Shown here: positions 26,823-36,176 of the stretch, one piece after another | Numbering within the stretch: position 1 is the first letter of the stretch | Layout: every line of letters starts with the position of its first letter | Assembly (NCBI GenBank): GCA_022538095.1 | Contig: JAKYXN010000009.1 | Location: 1-64,000 of the forward strand | DNA length: 64,000 bases | Source of the DNA: Puniceicoccaceae bacterium K14 | GTDB taxonomy: Bacteria; Verrucomicrobiota; Verrucomicrobiia; Opitutales; Opitutaceae | Direction of reading: 5' to 3' | Program-made: the position numbers and the translations under genes | The notes under the pieces: generated by a model | The model's input: the letters and a program-made list of their open reading frames with translations, nothing else | Databases searched by the model: none | Told to the model about the DNA's origin: nothing

Positions 26823-28148
26823 ATGAAAAATCGTTTGTTACCAGATTGGGCCTCTGATATTGGATCTCGTGTGAGTACGCTAGAGAGCGTTTCGCGATTG
26901 GGCAAGGTTGCTCAGGTTACTGGATTGTTAATTGAATCGGAGGGGCCGCAAGCGTGTTTAGGGGATGTATGCGAAATTTCATCACCAGGTTCGAATTCCA
27001 AGATTACCGCAGAGGTCGTTGGTTTTCGTGATCATAGAATCTTATTGATGCCTCTCGAAGATATGGCAGGAGTTCATCCTGGCAGCGAGGTTAGTCTAGT
27101 AAAAGGGCTTAAGAAGGTTCCGTTTGGTCCCGATCTTTTGGGACGTGTTGTTGATGGAATGGGACGACCGATCGATGGCAAAGGACCTTTGCGCTATCGC
27201 TCAGAGCGAGGTGGAGCGACTAAAGTGCCGAATCCCTTGCTTAGGAAGCGGATTACAGAAAATTTTGAAACAGGAATAAAGTCGATAGACCTGTTTAGCC
27301 CGGTTGGCGTTGGGCAGCGTTTGGGTGTATTTGCCGGTAGCGGTGTTGGTAAGTCGACATTGATGGGAATGCTTGCCCGTGGCTCTGATGCTCAAATCAA
27401 CGTAATCGCTCTCGTGGGTGAACGTGGGCGTGAGTTGAGGGAGTTTATCGAAAAAGATTTAGGTGAAGAAGGTATGAAGCGTTCGGTCGTTGTAGTTGCA
27501 ACCTCGGATCAGTCCGCTTTATTGCGTCTGAGGTCGGCGAGCTTAGCGACTTCGATTGCAGAAGATTTTCGTGAGCAGGGGCAAAATGTATTGCTTATGA
27601 TGGATTCCGTTACTCGTTACGCAATGGCGCAGCGTGAGATTGGTTTGGCAGTGGGAGAGCCGCCAGCAAGCCGTGGTTATACGCCTTCAGTATTTTCGTT
27701 GCTGCCAAAACTGTTAGAGCGTTCTGGGAATTCGCAGGTGGGTTCCATAACGGCGTTTTATACAGTTCTCGTAGAGGGAGATGACTTAAATGACCCAGTA
27801 GCGGACGCAGTTCGCGGTATCTTGGATGGACATATCGTACTTTCTCGTTCGTTGGCTACGGCGAATCATTTCCCGGCGATCGATGTTTTGGAAAGTATTA
27901 GCCGTTTGCGTACTGATATATCTACGGAAGAAGAATTGCAGCTCGTCGGTCTAGTGCGCGATGCGCTGGCACTCTATCGAAAAAATGAAGATATCATAAA
28001 TTTGGGAGCCTATGCTTCAGGAACGAATCCAAAACTAGATTTCGCGATTCAAGTAAATGAACGCGTAATGGAATTTTTAAAACAAGGTCACTTGGATCAT
28101 ATAACTCGCCAGGAAACTCACCAACGCCTTCTTGAATTGGTATCATGA
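26823..28148 (+). CDS. fliI: Flagellum-specific export ATPase FliI
   Basis: 441 residues. Walker A GSGVGKS at about 172-178 in an F1-beta-like fold, Walker B VLLMMDSVTRYA, and the type III ATPase segment GEPPASRGYTPSVF. It energises flagellar protein export with FliH and FliJ. The stop overlaps the fliJ start by 4 bp (ATGA). Confidence 0.97.
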   Translation: MKNRLLPDWASDIGSRVSTLESVSRLGKVAQVTGLLIESEGPQACLGDVCEISSPGSNSKITAEVVGFRDHRILLMPLEDMAGVHPGSEVSLVKGLKKVPFGPDLLGRVVDGMGRPIDGKGPLRYRSERGGATKVPNPLLRKRITENFETGIKSIDLFSPVGVGQRLGVFAGSGVGKSTLMGMLARGSDAQINVIALVGERGRELREFIEKDLGEEGMKRSVVVVATSDQSALLRLRSASLATSIAEDFREQGQNVLLMMDSVTRYAMAQREIGLAVGEPPASRGYTPSVFSLLPKLLERSGNSQVGSITAFYTVLVEGDDLNDPVADAVRGILDGHIVLSRSLATANHFPAIDVLESISRLRTDISTEEELQLVGLVRDALALYRKNEDIINLGAYASGTNPKLDFAIQVNERVMEFLKQGHLDHITRQETHQRLLELVS

Positions 28149-28591
28149 AAAAGTTCAAATTCCAGTTAGAATCCTTAATGACTTTGAGGGAGAGAAATGA
28201 GCAGATCGCCCGTCAGGCATTAGCCGGAGTTTTGGGAGAAATAGAAGACGTTAAGCGCAACATTAATGAGCTGAAGGAGATGCGGAGTAGTGCGACAGAG
28301 CAATGGGTTTCAAGCACTCAAGAAGGCTTTAGTAACAAAGATCGTGTTGCCTTTGAATTTCAAATACAAAGTTTGGAGCAGCAAAGTTTAGCTCTTGAGC
28401 AGTCGCTGAAGAATTTTGAAACGAAACGCCAGCAGGCGTTTAAGCAGCTTGAGAAAGCGTCCCAAGAAAAGCGAATTGTAGAGAGAATGAAGGAAAAGCG
28501 ATTCTTGGAGTACACGCGCGAAGCGGAGAAGCAGGAAGCGAACGAAATCGAAGATATTTTTAACGCCCGACGAAAAGGAGTTTGGTCATGA
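28145..28591 (+). CDS. fliJ: Flagellar export chaperone FliJ
   Basis: 148 residues, almost entirely coiled coil with high Glu, Gln, Lys and Arg, starting KKFKFQLESLMTLRERNEQI, which is a typical FliJ opening. It forms the central stalk of the FliI hexamer. Its place after fliI and ATGA overlaps on both sides support the call. Confidence 0.9.
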   Translation: MKKFKFQLESLMTLRERNEQIARQALAGVLGEIEDVKRNINELKEMRSSATEQWVSSTQEGFSNKDRVAFEFQIQSLEQQSLALEQSLKNFETKRQQAFKQLEKASQEKRIVERMKEKRFLEYTREAEKQEANEIEDIFNARRKGVWS

Positions 28592-29199
28592 GTATGTTAT
28601 CTAAGCCATGGTTTTTAGCAGTTCTTGCGTTGGTGATGATGCTAGGAACTCAGTATGTCGCCCTCAAAATGTCATGGAGCGAATTATTTCCCCCGCCGCC
28701 GAAAGTAACGGTGATTAAGCGTGGCGATCCGTCTCCGTTGGAGTGGAGTTTTTCGAGCGAGGAAATCGATCGACTACGTGACGAACTAAATATGCGTATT
28801 GCCGAAGTGGAGGCAAAAGAGCAGGAGTTGGATCTTTACCAAGCACGGCTCAACTCGGATAGAGCTGAAATCGAGGATGTTAAGAATTCAGTTGAATTGA
28901 TGCGCCAAACGTTATTGAGCGAAGTAGTTAAGCTAGAAAGCTCGGAAGCGCGTAACCTTAAAACTTTATCTAAGACTTACAGTACACTGGAACCAGCTGC
29001 GACTGTAAGCATTTTTAGCGAGTTGGATGATGCCACGGTGGTAAAAATCCTCTTTTTCATGAAAAGCGACATCGTTGGATCCATTTTTCAGGAAATGGCT
29101 ACGGCGGGGGGGCAAGATGGGAAATTAGTGCAACGTGCTGCTAAGCTCTCAGATATGCTCAGACTATTCACCGATAACACAGCAGAAAAGAAAGCATAG
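28588..29199 (+). CDS. MotE-like protein (flagellar cluster, MgtE N-terminal-like domain)
   Basis: About 203 residues from ATG 28588, which has AGGAG 7 nt upstream; the stop of fliJ overlaps it (ATGA). One N-terminal span (MLSKPWFLAVLALVMMLGTQ), a coiled coil of ~75 residues, then LEPAATVSIFSELDDATVVKI, an MgtE-N-type helical repeat. This architecture and position between fliJ and fliK match MotE, a periplasmic stator chaperone in Gram-negative and some Gram-positive flagella. The name is by family resemblance. Confidence 0.75.
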   Translation: MSMLSKPWFLAVLALVMMLGTQYVALKMSWSELFPPPPKVTVIKRGDPSPLEWSFSSEEIDRLRDELNMRIAEVEAKEQELDLYQARLNSDRAEIEDVKNSVELMRQTLLSEVVKLESSEARNLKTLSKTYSTLEPAATVSIFSELDDATVVKILFFMKSDIVGSIFQEMATAGGQDGKLVQRAAKLSDMLRLFTDNTAEKKA

Positions 29200-29201
29200 A
29201 T

Positions 29202-31541
29202 ATGTCAATCGAACCAATCATCGCGAATAATAAAACGTATCAAGAATCTGATGTGCGCGGAAAGGACGCAGTGAGTAATCTCTTCTCAGGTGCGAGGTCT
29301 CAGGAAAAGTTTAACTCATACTGGGACGATGCGGTTGCTGCATCCGATAGTAGTAGCGATGATTTGGAATCGGAAAACCAAACTGATTCTGAGGAGGGTA
29401 AGGCATCGTCTCAAAGTCGAACAGAAAACGCTTTGAACTTCTCACAGGCTCCCGGATTTTCCGGAGGAAATTTTTCATTTTCTACTATGGCTTTTGGTAG
29501 AGATCAAATGTCCAATATGGTCGAGTTCGGTCGTATTGAAGAGCATTCAGAAGGTGGTCAAAGTGCGAATTTGATGACTTCGAATAAATCGATTGGAGAA
29601 AATGCGGAAGCTCGTATCGAGTCCATTGAAGACGAGGAGGGAGAAAGCGAAGAGGAAGAACCTGTATCCAAAACCGAAGAACGTCGTTCTCCAGTAGGAG
29701 TGAGCAAGGGGCAAGCCTTGATCGCGCAATCCGTTCGTACGAGCTCGGTCAACTCTCAATCGCAGAGCGAGACGATGCCTCAGAGTGAACTGGTTCCAGC
29801 TCAAGTAAAACCCACGAGCGAAGTGAAGTCTGCTTCAGCGATTGTATCGGAGAAGAATAGTGGCGTCGCAAAAAACGTATCTGCTCCGGCAGTTCAGCCC
29901 TCTCAGGCTACGGATTCGCCGCAAGTGGCAAATAATGCTGCAACGAATAGCGAACCCAATTTAACTCAACCTAAAAACTTAGAGTCAGCGAAACCGCCTG
30001 TTCAAACGGTGAACCAGGAATCTAAGCCAGTAGTCGAAGCGACTGTGAAACCTCTGGAAGGGGTAGCTAAAAACACCTTGGAGGCTGCTAATAACCTGCA
30101 TGGGAAGGCTGCAGATGCGGCGCGGACAAACAATGACGAGGCCAAACAACCGAATGGACAAAGCCTGACCTCGCAACAGCCTAAAGTGACTGAGGGAGCT
30201 AATAAGGTGCCACAAAATGCGACTGTGAATCCTGAGTCTCGAGATTCGTCTCAGACGGATGGTGAACAACTGGCAATCGATGCAGAGAAGGCAACGGCTG
30301 ATTTAAGTGCAGCCATGAAAAAGACTAAGCCTCAAGTAGCTAGCACTGGCGAAGCGAGGGCTTCTATCGCTTCGGAAAATTCGACTAATGCGAACACGCA
30401 AAGAGTGGCGTCTACAGAGACTTCACCGAGCAATGCGAAATTGCCTGATAGCTCTAGCGGAACATTGGGGACAAAGGAAAATTCTCAACTCGATGCAAAA
30501 ATCGAGTCGGCTCGTTTGAGCCAGGATTCAAACGAAGCCAAGAATACTTTGGCTCAACGTCAAAAGGCTAGTGGCGAAAGTACAGTCGCTTCTGCTGATG
30601 CTGCAACCAAGGCGGCAAATGCGAGCAAGGCAAGTGACGTAGGAGTTCACGCTCAGAATGTCTCGGCAATTAGAGATGTACGTTCGGTCGCGGTTCAGGC
30701 TGCAAGTAAATCCAATGTGCAGTCTAAGCCTGTATCCATAAATGGGGTTACATCGACGGCCGTTGCAGGTGGAGCGAGTGCGACTCAAGGAACCGGAGGA
30801 CTTAACCAGGCCGGAAGTGCTCAGGCTCAACAGCAGAGTTCTGGTCAAGGAGAGGGCAGTAAGCAGGAGTTTTCCGCAAACTTGAAGAACGCTCTAAACG
30901 GAGCGAAGGGAACGGAAAAATCGAACTCTGAAGGGAATCAAAATTTCAGCTTGAACGACGCAGGTTCATCCACGTCTACCCGTCGAAGTGACGCGGCTGC
31001 GAAGGCTCAAGGAACAAACTATGCGAGTAAATCTGCAGAGGAAGTGAAGGATATATATGCTGCGCTCTCACGCGGCATCGATCGCATGCTTTCGTCCAAG
31101 CAAGATACCATTAACGTGAAAATCAATTTCGATCAAGGCGGCTCGATTGCGATGAAGCTTTCGGTGGAGAATGGCCAGGTAAATACTTCTATGGATACGG
31201 ATCTCGCAGGCTTGGAAGAAGCGATTAAAGCGGGCTGGGATGACCTTTCCAAAGAATGGAATCAGAAGGGCTTGAAGCTTAATACTCCACAATTTGCCCA
31301 GAATGGATCCACTGCAAAAGATGGCGGGTTTGCATCCTTCGACCAAAGAGGTCAGGAGCAGACACAGAGTGCAGGAGATAGTGCTAACGAGAATTCAAAT
31401 AATAATCAAAGAAGTGGTTCTAACCAGCTGCGAAGAGGATCAGCGGGAACGAGAGGCCAGGATATCGCTAGCGGACAGGAGAGGGCTTCTCAGGCAAAGG
31501 AAAACACTAGCAGCGACTCAGAGCTGCGGACTTATGCCTAG
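29202..31541 (+). CDS. fliK: Flagellar hook-length control protein FliK
   Basis: 779 residues. A long Ser/Ala/Asn/Gln-rich N-terminal part, as expected for the molecular ruler, precedes the C-terminal substrate-switch domain around residues 615-700 (KINFDQGGSIAMKLSVENGQ, GLEEAIKAGWDDLSKEW, LNTPQFAQNG). The protein is longer than many FliK proteins (about 400 residues in enterics). Last gene of the flgB operon; a strong terminator lies 34 bp downstream. The call rests on the C-terminal domain, position and composition. Confidence 0.85.
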   Translation: MSIEPIIANNKTYQESDVRGKDAVSNLFSGARSQEKFNSYWDDAVAASDSSSDDLESENQTDSEEGKASSQSRTENALNFSQAPGFSGGNFSFSTMAFGRDQMSNMVEFGRIEEHSEGGQSANLMTSNKSIGENAEARIESIEDEEGESEEEEPVSKTEERRSPVGVSKGQALIAQSVRTSSVNSQSQSETMPQSELVPAQVKPTSEVKSASAIVSEKNSGVAKNVSAPAVQPSQATDSPQVANNAATNSEPNLTQPKNLESAKPPVQTVNQESKPVVEATVKPLEGVAKNTLEAANNLHGKAADAARTNNDEAKQPNGQSLTSQQPKVTEGANKVPQNATVNPESRDSSQTDGEQLAIDAEKATADLSAAMKKTKPQVASTGEARASIASENSTNANTQRVASTETSPSNAKLPDSSSGTLGTKENSQLDAKIESARLSQDSNEAKNTLAQRQKASGESTVASADAATKAANASKASDVGVHAQNVSAIRDVRSVAVQAASKSNVQSKPVSINGVTSTAVAGGASATQGTGGLNQAGSAQAQQQSSGQGEGSKQEFSANLKNALNGAKGTEKSNSEGNQNFSLNDAGSSTSTRRSDAAAKAQGTNYASKSAEEVKDIYAALSRGIDRMLSSKQDTINVKINFDQGGSIAMKLSVENGQVNTSMDTDLAGLEEAIKAGWDDLSKEWNQKGLKLNTPQFAQNGSTAKDGGFASFDQRGQEQTQSAGDSANENSNNNQRSGSNQLRRGSAGTRGQDIASGQERASQAKENTSSDSELRTYA

Positions 31542-31574
31542 TTGGTAGAATTTTTGTCGTATAGTAACCTAACC

Positions 31575-31624
31575 CAGACCTCGGCGGATCGTATTTTTCA
31601 GATCCTGCCGAGGTCTGTTTTTTT
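31575..31624 (+). terminator. Strong intrinsic terminator of the flgB-fliK operon
   Basis: A 16-17 bp stem, CAGACCTCGGCGGATC (31575-31590) against GATCCTGCCGAGGTCTG (31601-31617) with one mismatch, a ten-base loop and seven T residues. One of the clearest hairpins in the window. Confidence 0.93.
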
Positions 31625-31739
31625 GTGCCTACTCGCGACTTGTGGGGATCTCCGCTTGCTGAGTTTCGGAGGGTCTTTTTCGGTCTAAGGGGTGTTACGT
31701 TCGGTAAACTGAAATCCTGCAATTTGCCCGTTTCAACTC

Positions 31740-31760
31740 TTGCCTAGTGCCTCTAGGCAA
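31740..31760. promoter_or_regulatory. Palindrome upstream of flgD sigma-54 promoter
   Basis: TTGCCTAG-N5-CTAGGCAA is a perfect 8-bp inverted repeat about 82 bp before the -24 element of flgD, the usual place for a bacterial enhancer-binding-protein site. The right half TAGGCAA recurs upstream of flgB and flgF. The rest of the 372-bp gap 31542-31913 holds the fliK terminator, the flgD promoter and a TTATCGATAA palindrome (about 31890); no gene. Confidence 0.5.
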
Positions 31761-31841
31761 CAATTTCCAGAAGCGATAATTCGGTTTTAGGATTTTTTGT
31801 AAGCTGTTGATAGTTAATTGTATAAGTTTTTTAAATCGTTT

Positions 31842-31857
31842 TGGCATCAATGTTGCT
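31842..31857 (+). promoter_or_regulatory. Sigma-54 promoter of flgD operon
   Basis: TGGCAT-CAATG-TTGCT: GG and GC are 10 bp apart and only the last base of the -24 hexamer differs from TGGCAC-N5-TTGC. Predicted start near 31868, giving a leader of about 46 nt before flgD. Confidence 0.85.
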
Positions 31858-31913
31858 TAGTGATGGGTGCCTGCACCAAATGAGAAACGTTATCGATAAG
31901 CAAAATAGATATT

Positions 31914-32687
31914 ATGGAAGTAACTGATGTATTTAATTCTCAAACTGGACTCTGGGAAGCGGGTGAAGGCAAGGAGTTGCAAAGCTTTAGTGCGATAGGT
32001 GGAGTTGCGAATCCGACTACTTCTACAGAAGAGCGAGTTGAGCAAGAGGCTCTAGGTCAGGCGGAGTTTTTTAAGCTTCTGACGACGCAATTGGCGAATC
32101 AAGACCCTCTTGAGCCGATGGACGATACGCAGTTCATTGCGCAAATGGCCAATTTTAGTGCGTTGGAAATGCAGTCGGACCTGAATACAAATTTTAGTGA
32201 GTTTACTGAAGATCAGGAGTTTCTTGGAGCTCAATCGATGATTGGTAAGCAAGTAGACTTACTTCACGAAGGTCAATTTATCAGTGGGATCGCCGAAGGC
32301 GTTCGTAGGTCAGGAGATCAAATTGAGGTGATCGTAGATGGAAGCGCGTACACTGTGGATACAATTTCTTCGGTGGGGTCGTCTGTGGTTTCTAGCACGG
32401 AAAACTCTTCCTCCTCATCGAACGATGGAGAAGATAGCTCCACGGAAAATAATAGTGAGTCATCTGAATCAGGCTCATCTACGCCAGAGCCAACAGCGGA
32501 CAAGTCGAGCGACGTGATCCAGAGCGTCAGGCAAATAGCCAATGCAGTGAGCGATGGAGGTCCAACCTTGGATTCGTTTACAGCTACACGTAGTAGTAGC
32601 GTCAGCAACGGTGGGCCTTCGCTTGATGCGCTTGCATCTACGCGTAGCAACTACAGCACTGTGAGCAGCGGTGGGCCTTCATTTTAA
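31914..32687 (+). CDS. flgD: Flagellar hook-capping scaffold protein FlgD, with repeat tail
   Basis: 257 residues. FFKLLTTQLANQDPLEPMDD followed by QFIAQMANFSALEMQSDL is the FlgD signature. FlgD caps the growing hook. After the core, a Ser/Glu-rich acidic stretch (about 155-200) and a tail with three GGP-S/T-L/F units separated by TRS-containing segments (last ~45 residues) are not part of standard FlgD. The gene opens the second large operon and precedes flgE. Confidence 0.92.
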   Translation: MEVTDVFNSQTGLWEAGEGKELQSFSAIGGVANPTTSTEERVEQEALGQAEFFKLLTTQLANQDPLEPMDDTQFIAQMANFSALEMQSDLNTNFSEFTEDQEFLGAQSMIGKQVDLLHEGQFISGIAEGVRRSGDQIEVIVDGSAYTVDTISSVGSSVVSSTENSSSSSNDGEDSSTENNSESSESGSSTPEPTADKSSDVIQSVRQIANAVSDGGPTLDSFTATRSSSVSNGGPSLDALASTRSNYSTVSSGGPSF

Positions 32688-32745
32688 GCGAATTTCTAGC
32701 AATTACAAAATAAACGAATCACAACACAAATAAGGAAACAAGATT

Positions 32746-34299
32746 ATGGCATTCGGAGCACTCAGTAGTGGAATCAGTTCTCTCAAAAGTTTTTCAAAGG
32801 GAATGGAAGTCATTGGTAATAATATCGCCAATGTGAATACGACATCATACAAATCTTCATCGATTAAGTATTCGGAGACGTTTAACCAGGTTTTGAGACA
32901 GTCGGCGCCGAGCTCGGGAGAGGGGTCCAATGTGCAGGCTTCTCAGGTCGGACTTGGGGTGCAAGTTGAAGGCATTTCAGGGAATTTTGAACAAGGGGGA
33001 TTAAGTGCTACCGGTCAGCCAACTGATTTAGCGATATCAGGAGAAGGTTTCTTTAAAGTTGTTGATCCGAATGCTAACCAAGAGTTTGCAACTCGTGGGG
33101 GCGATTTTCGTATCGATGATAGGGGGTTTTTGGTGACGAGTGGTGGCTTGAATGTTCAAGGCTTCTCAGGTGGGTCAATCGGATACGAAGTTGATGTTGA
33201 TGAATCTGGAAACTGGACTTACTCGAAGAACTTAAATACGATTAGTGGAACGATTGCTCCGGATATGGAAACTGTGAACCATATCCAATTGGATTTTAAT
33301 AAAGGAGATGCCGGAGTAGTGGATGCTAATTCGACGAATCGAAATGCGATCGAATTTACTAACAACTTGATATCTAGGCAAGCGGATGGAGAAACGCCTG
33401 ATCTCGGAGATTGGGATGCTGCAATTACGGCATTCGATGCTGGGAATGATTTAGACGTTGATGCAGCCTACGGGCACCGTGTTGGAGGCCTTGTTTTTGG
33501 TGATGATGGAACTGGGGATACTCAAGTAACGGGAGTTACAGGTTGGCATGCGTTTGTTCAGGAAACTGTTGAGAATTTAAAGGATTTGCGTGACCAAAGT
33601 GAAGAAGGAAGTATCTCAGGGATAGTAACAGACTCTCAAATTGAAATTGCAGTTAGTAGTGATTTTTATTATACAATGGTCCAGGGTGTTACAGGTGCGA
33701 CTGACGCAACGGGTGAACTAGTGGACTCTAATTTGGATGGTAATGCCATAAAAAAATTGTTTTTGGGAGCAAATGGAGCGACTATACAAGACGCCAGCGA
33801 GTCTTCTTTGACATGGGATAGCACGAAAGACCCATTTGCAGAGATTGAAGCTGCTATAAGCCTGATGCCAACAGAGTTTTCTGAAGCAGAATCAGTTATT
33901 AAGTCTGAACGAGCAAATCAAGCTCCTGACCTTGCTCGTTTTGCGGTGGATACTGAAGGAACTATTACCTATTTCTTGGATAACGGAGATAGCTTTGTTC
34001 GTGGCCAAGTCGGTATTATCGATTTCAATGATAAAACAGCTTTGATTCGAGAAGGAAGCAACCTGTATTCGGGTTTTGACGCTGCTGGTGTAAAGAATTC
34101 TGAGACTAATGAAGGGCTTCAAACTGCTAGTAGCGGAAGTTTGGGTACGATACAACAGGGGGCTCTTGAGCTGTCAAATGTCGATCTCACTTCTGAATTT
34201 GCCAGTATGATCACGACTCAGCGTGGTTTCCAGGCGGGGTCTCGTATAATCACGGTTGCGGACGACATTCTGCAAGAAGTTGTGAATCTGAAACGATAA
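32746..34299 (+). CDS. flgE: Flagellar hook protein FlgE
   Basis: 517 residues. The N-terminal motif IGNNIANVNTTSYKSSSIKY and the C-terminal LTSEFASMITTQRGFQAGSR bracket a large insertion that forms the outer hook domains. AAGGAAAC 8 nt upstream of the ATG gives a fair ribosome-binding site. Hook subunit exported before the switch by FliK. Confidence 0.96.
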   Translation: MAFGALSSGISSLKSFSKGMEVIGNNIANVNTTSYKSSSIKYSETFNQVLRQSAPSSGEGSNVQASQVGLGVQVEGISGNFEQGGLSATGQPTDLAISGEGFFKVVDPNANQEFATRGGDFRIDDRGFLVTSGGLNVQGFSGGSIGYEVDVDESGNWTYSKNLNTISGTIAPDMETVNHIQLDFNKGDAGVVDANSTNRNAIEFTNNLISRQADGETPDLGDWDAAITAFDAGNDLDVDAAYGHRVGGLVFGDDGTGDTQVTGVTGWHAFVQETVENLKDLRDQSEEGSISGIVTDSQIEIAVSSDFYYTMVQGVTGATDATGELVDSNLDGNAIKKLFLGANGATIQDASESSLTWDSTKDPFAEIEAAISLMPTEFSEAESVIKSERANQAPDLARFAVDTEGTITYFLDNGDSFVRGQVGIIDFNDKTALIREGSNLYSGFDAAGVKNSETNEGLQTASSGSLGTIQQGALELSNVDLTSEFASMITTQRGFQAGSRIITVADDILQEVVNLKR

Positions 34300-34337
34300 T
34301 TTCTTTAAATCTTCCTAACCCATAAATCTTAAGAAAA

Positions 34338-34880
34338 ATGGCTGATGAAAATGAAGCTGCAGAAGCAGCACCCGCAGAGGCAAAGCCTGCAGGTGGCGGT
34401 GGTGGCGGTGGGATGATGCCTGCCTTGTTGATTATCGTGCTTATGCCGGTTGTCTCTTTTGCGATGTTCAAATTCCTCTTTATTCCTATGATTAAAGCGG
34501 AAATTCCGGAGCCGGGTGAAGACGCGCTTCATGATATCAAACCAGAAGATATCAATGTAGAACATGCGAGCGGAGACTTGGAATACAAAGTTGACCTGGA
34601 TCCGGTAACGGCAAATTTAAGAGGGACTGCTCAAACGCGTTTTATTCGTGTGGCCGCTGTGTTGCGCAGTGCAGATCCTGAACTGACTGATGTTGTTGAA
34701 AGTAACAAAGGTCGCATCAAAGAAGTTATTGGCAGTGTGATCGGTAGTAAGACATTGGCCGATCTTGAGAAGCCGGAAATCAGAAACGTGATGCGAAACC
34801 AAATGAAACAAGGGTTCGAGCACGTTCTTAAAAAGCCAATTATCGAAGAGATTGTCTTTGCTGAATTTGTAGTTCAATAA
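34338..34880 (+). CDS. fliL: Flagellar basal body-associated protein FliL
   Basis: 180 residues. A Glu/Ala-rich start, a run of seven glycines (about residues 20-28), one membrane span (MMPALLIIVLMPVVSFAMF) and a periplasmic domain with LRGTAQTRFIRVAAVL and GSVIGSKTLADLEKPE, matching FliL, which supports the stator ring. Precedes fliM as in many bacteria. Confidence 0.92.
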   Translation: MADENEAAEAAPAEAKPAGGGGGGGMMPALLIIVLMPVVSFAMFKFLFIPMIKAEIPEPGEDALHDIKPEDINVEHASGDLEYKVDLDPVTANLRGTAQTRFIRVAAVLRSADPELTDVVESNKGRIKEVIGSVIGSKTLADLEKPEIRNVMRNQMKQGFEHVLKKPIIEEIVFAEFVVQ

Positions 34881-34885
34881 TCACT

Positions 34886-35908
34886 ATGTCTGAAGAAGAG
34901 AATCAGGAAATGGAAGGGGAGCTTCTCGATCAAAGCGATATAGATGCTCTGATCTCAGAAGCTGTTGATGAGCCGGATGAGATTATCTACAACCCAGAAG
35001 GTGTTCGGATTGCAGCTCCTAAGGGAACGCGTATTGAACCGTATGATTTTCGCAACCCCATTTTCCTTTCTGAGGTAGAGCTTCGTCGAGTTCGTATTCG
35101 TCATGAAGAGTTTATTCGCTACCTCGCAGCTCGTCTTTCGATTTTTCTTCGCTTGGAGTATTCTTTGAAAATGTCACGTCTATCGACGCTGACGTATAGT
35201 AAATTTACTGAAACTATTCCGAACCCGGCACACGTCGTACTCTTTAAGGTGGAGCAATTGTTCGGTGTAGGCGTTATAGACATCAACCCACGGCTCGCAT
35301 TAACAATGGTCGATCGCATGCTCGGAGGCAAGGGGCATTCGGTTCAAGGAGAGCGTTACCTAACTGAGATCGAAGTTAATCTCGTAGATGATATCGTTTC
35401 GATTATGCTTGAAGAGTGGTGTCGTCAATGGACAGGTGAACAAGAATTGGATACGTCCATAATTGGGCACGAAAGCAATGGTCGATTCCTAGAGACGTCT
35501 CCTCCTGACGCGATCATGCTTGTTCTTACGATGGAAGCTGGAGTCGGTGATTGTTCGGAGCCGGTCCAGATTGGAATTCCTTATTATACTTTGGAGCCGA
35601 TCATCAAGCGTATGCACGATGATAAGGAGAAGGATTTGAGCCCCAACCTTGGAAATTCGGAAAAGGCTTGGAGTGAGTCATTTGACGAGATTGATATACC
35701 GGTGAAGGCAGAGTGGGATGCGGACGAGTTGACGGTTCAAGAAACGCTTTCTATTCGCCCGGGAGATGTGATTCGGTTTCCAAAGTCGGTATTAAACGAG
35801 ACACGACTTACGTTTTCTAACGTATGCAAATTTAAGGGCGACGTTGGTTTGGATAATAACCGCGTAGCTGTGAAAATTAGAGAAAAGCACAAAGAGGAAG
35901 AGAAATAA
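34886..35908 (+). CDS. fliM: Flagellar motor switch protein FliM
   Basis: 340 residues. An acidic N-terminus with LLDQSDIDALISEA (the CheY-binding EIDALL-like motif), the middle CheC-like domain, and the C-terminal SPOA domain (AEWDADELTVQETLSIRPGD). The presence of the CheY-binding motif implies chemotactic control although no che genes are in the window. Stop overlaps the fliN ATG by one base. Confidence 0.97.
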   Translation: MSEEENQEMEGELLDQSDIDALISEAVDEPDEIIYNPEGVRIAAPKGTRIEPYDFRNPIFLSEVELRRVRIRHEEFIRYLAARLSIFLRLEYSLKMSRLSTLTYSKFTETIPNPAHVVLFKVEQLFGVGVIDINPRLALTMVDRMLGGKGHSVQGERYLTEIEVNLVDDIVSIMLEEWCRQWTGEQELDTSIIGHESNGRFLETSPPDAIMLVLTMEAGVGDCSEPVQIGIPYYTLEPIIKRMHDDKEKDLSPNLGNSEKAWSESFDEIDIPVKAEWDADELTVQETLSIRPGDVIRFPKSVLNETRLTFSNVCKFKGDVGLDNNRVAVKIREKHKEEEK

Positions 35909-36162
35909 TGAGTGACCTTTTAGATCAACCAAAAGATTTAGGCCTGTTGATGGATGTCCGCGTAAAGCTGACGGTTCAACTGGGTTCTTGCAGGATGCCC
36001 ATGAAAGAAGTCATGGAGCTTGTGCCTGGATCGGTGATACAACTAAATCAAGAAGCGAAGGATCCTGTTGGTTTGTATGTAAATGATAAACTAATCGCCT
36101 ATGGCGAAGTAGTGGTTGTCGAAGATAACTTCGGAATCAAGATTACAGAAATGAGCGGTTAG
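35908..36162 (+). CDS. fliN: Flagellar motor switch protein FliN
   Basis: 84 residues, a short SPOA-domain protein: LLMDVRVKLTVQLGSCRMP then VIQLNQEAKDPVGLYVNDKL and YGEVVVVEDNFGIKITEM. Forms the base of the C ring with FliM. Start overlaps the fliM stop (TAATG). Confidence 0.97.
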   Translation: MSDLLDQPKDLGLLMDVRVKLTVQLGSCRMPMKEVMELVPGSVIQLNQEAKDPVGLYVNDKLIAYGEVVVVEDNFGIKITEMSG

Positions 36163-36176
36163 ACCCCAAACAATCA

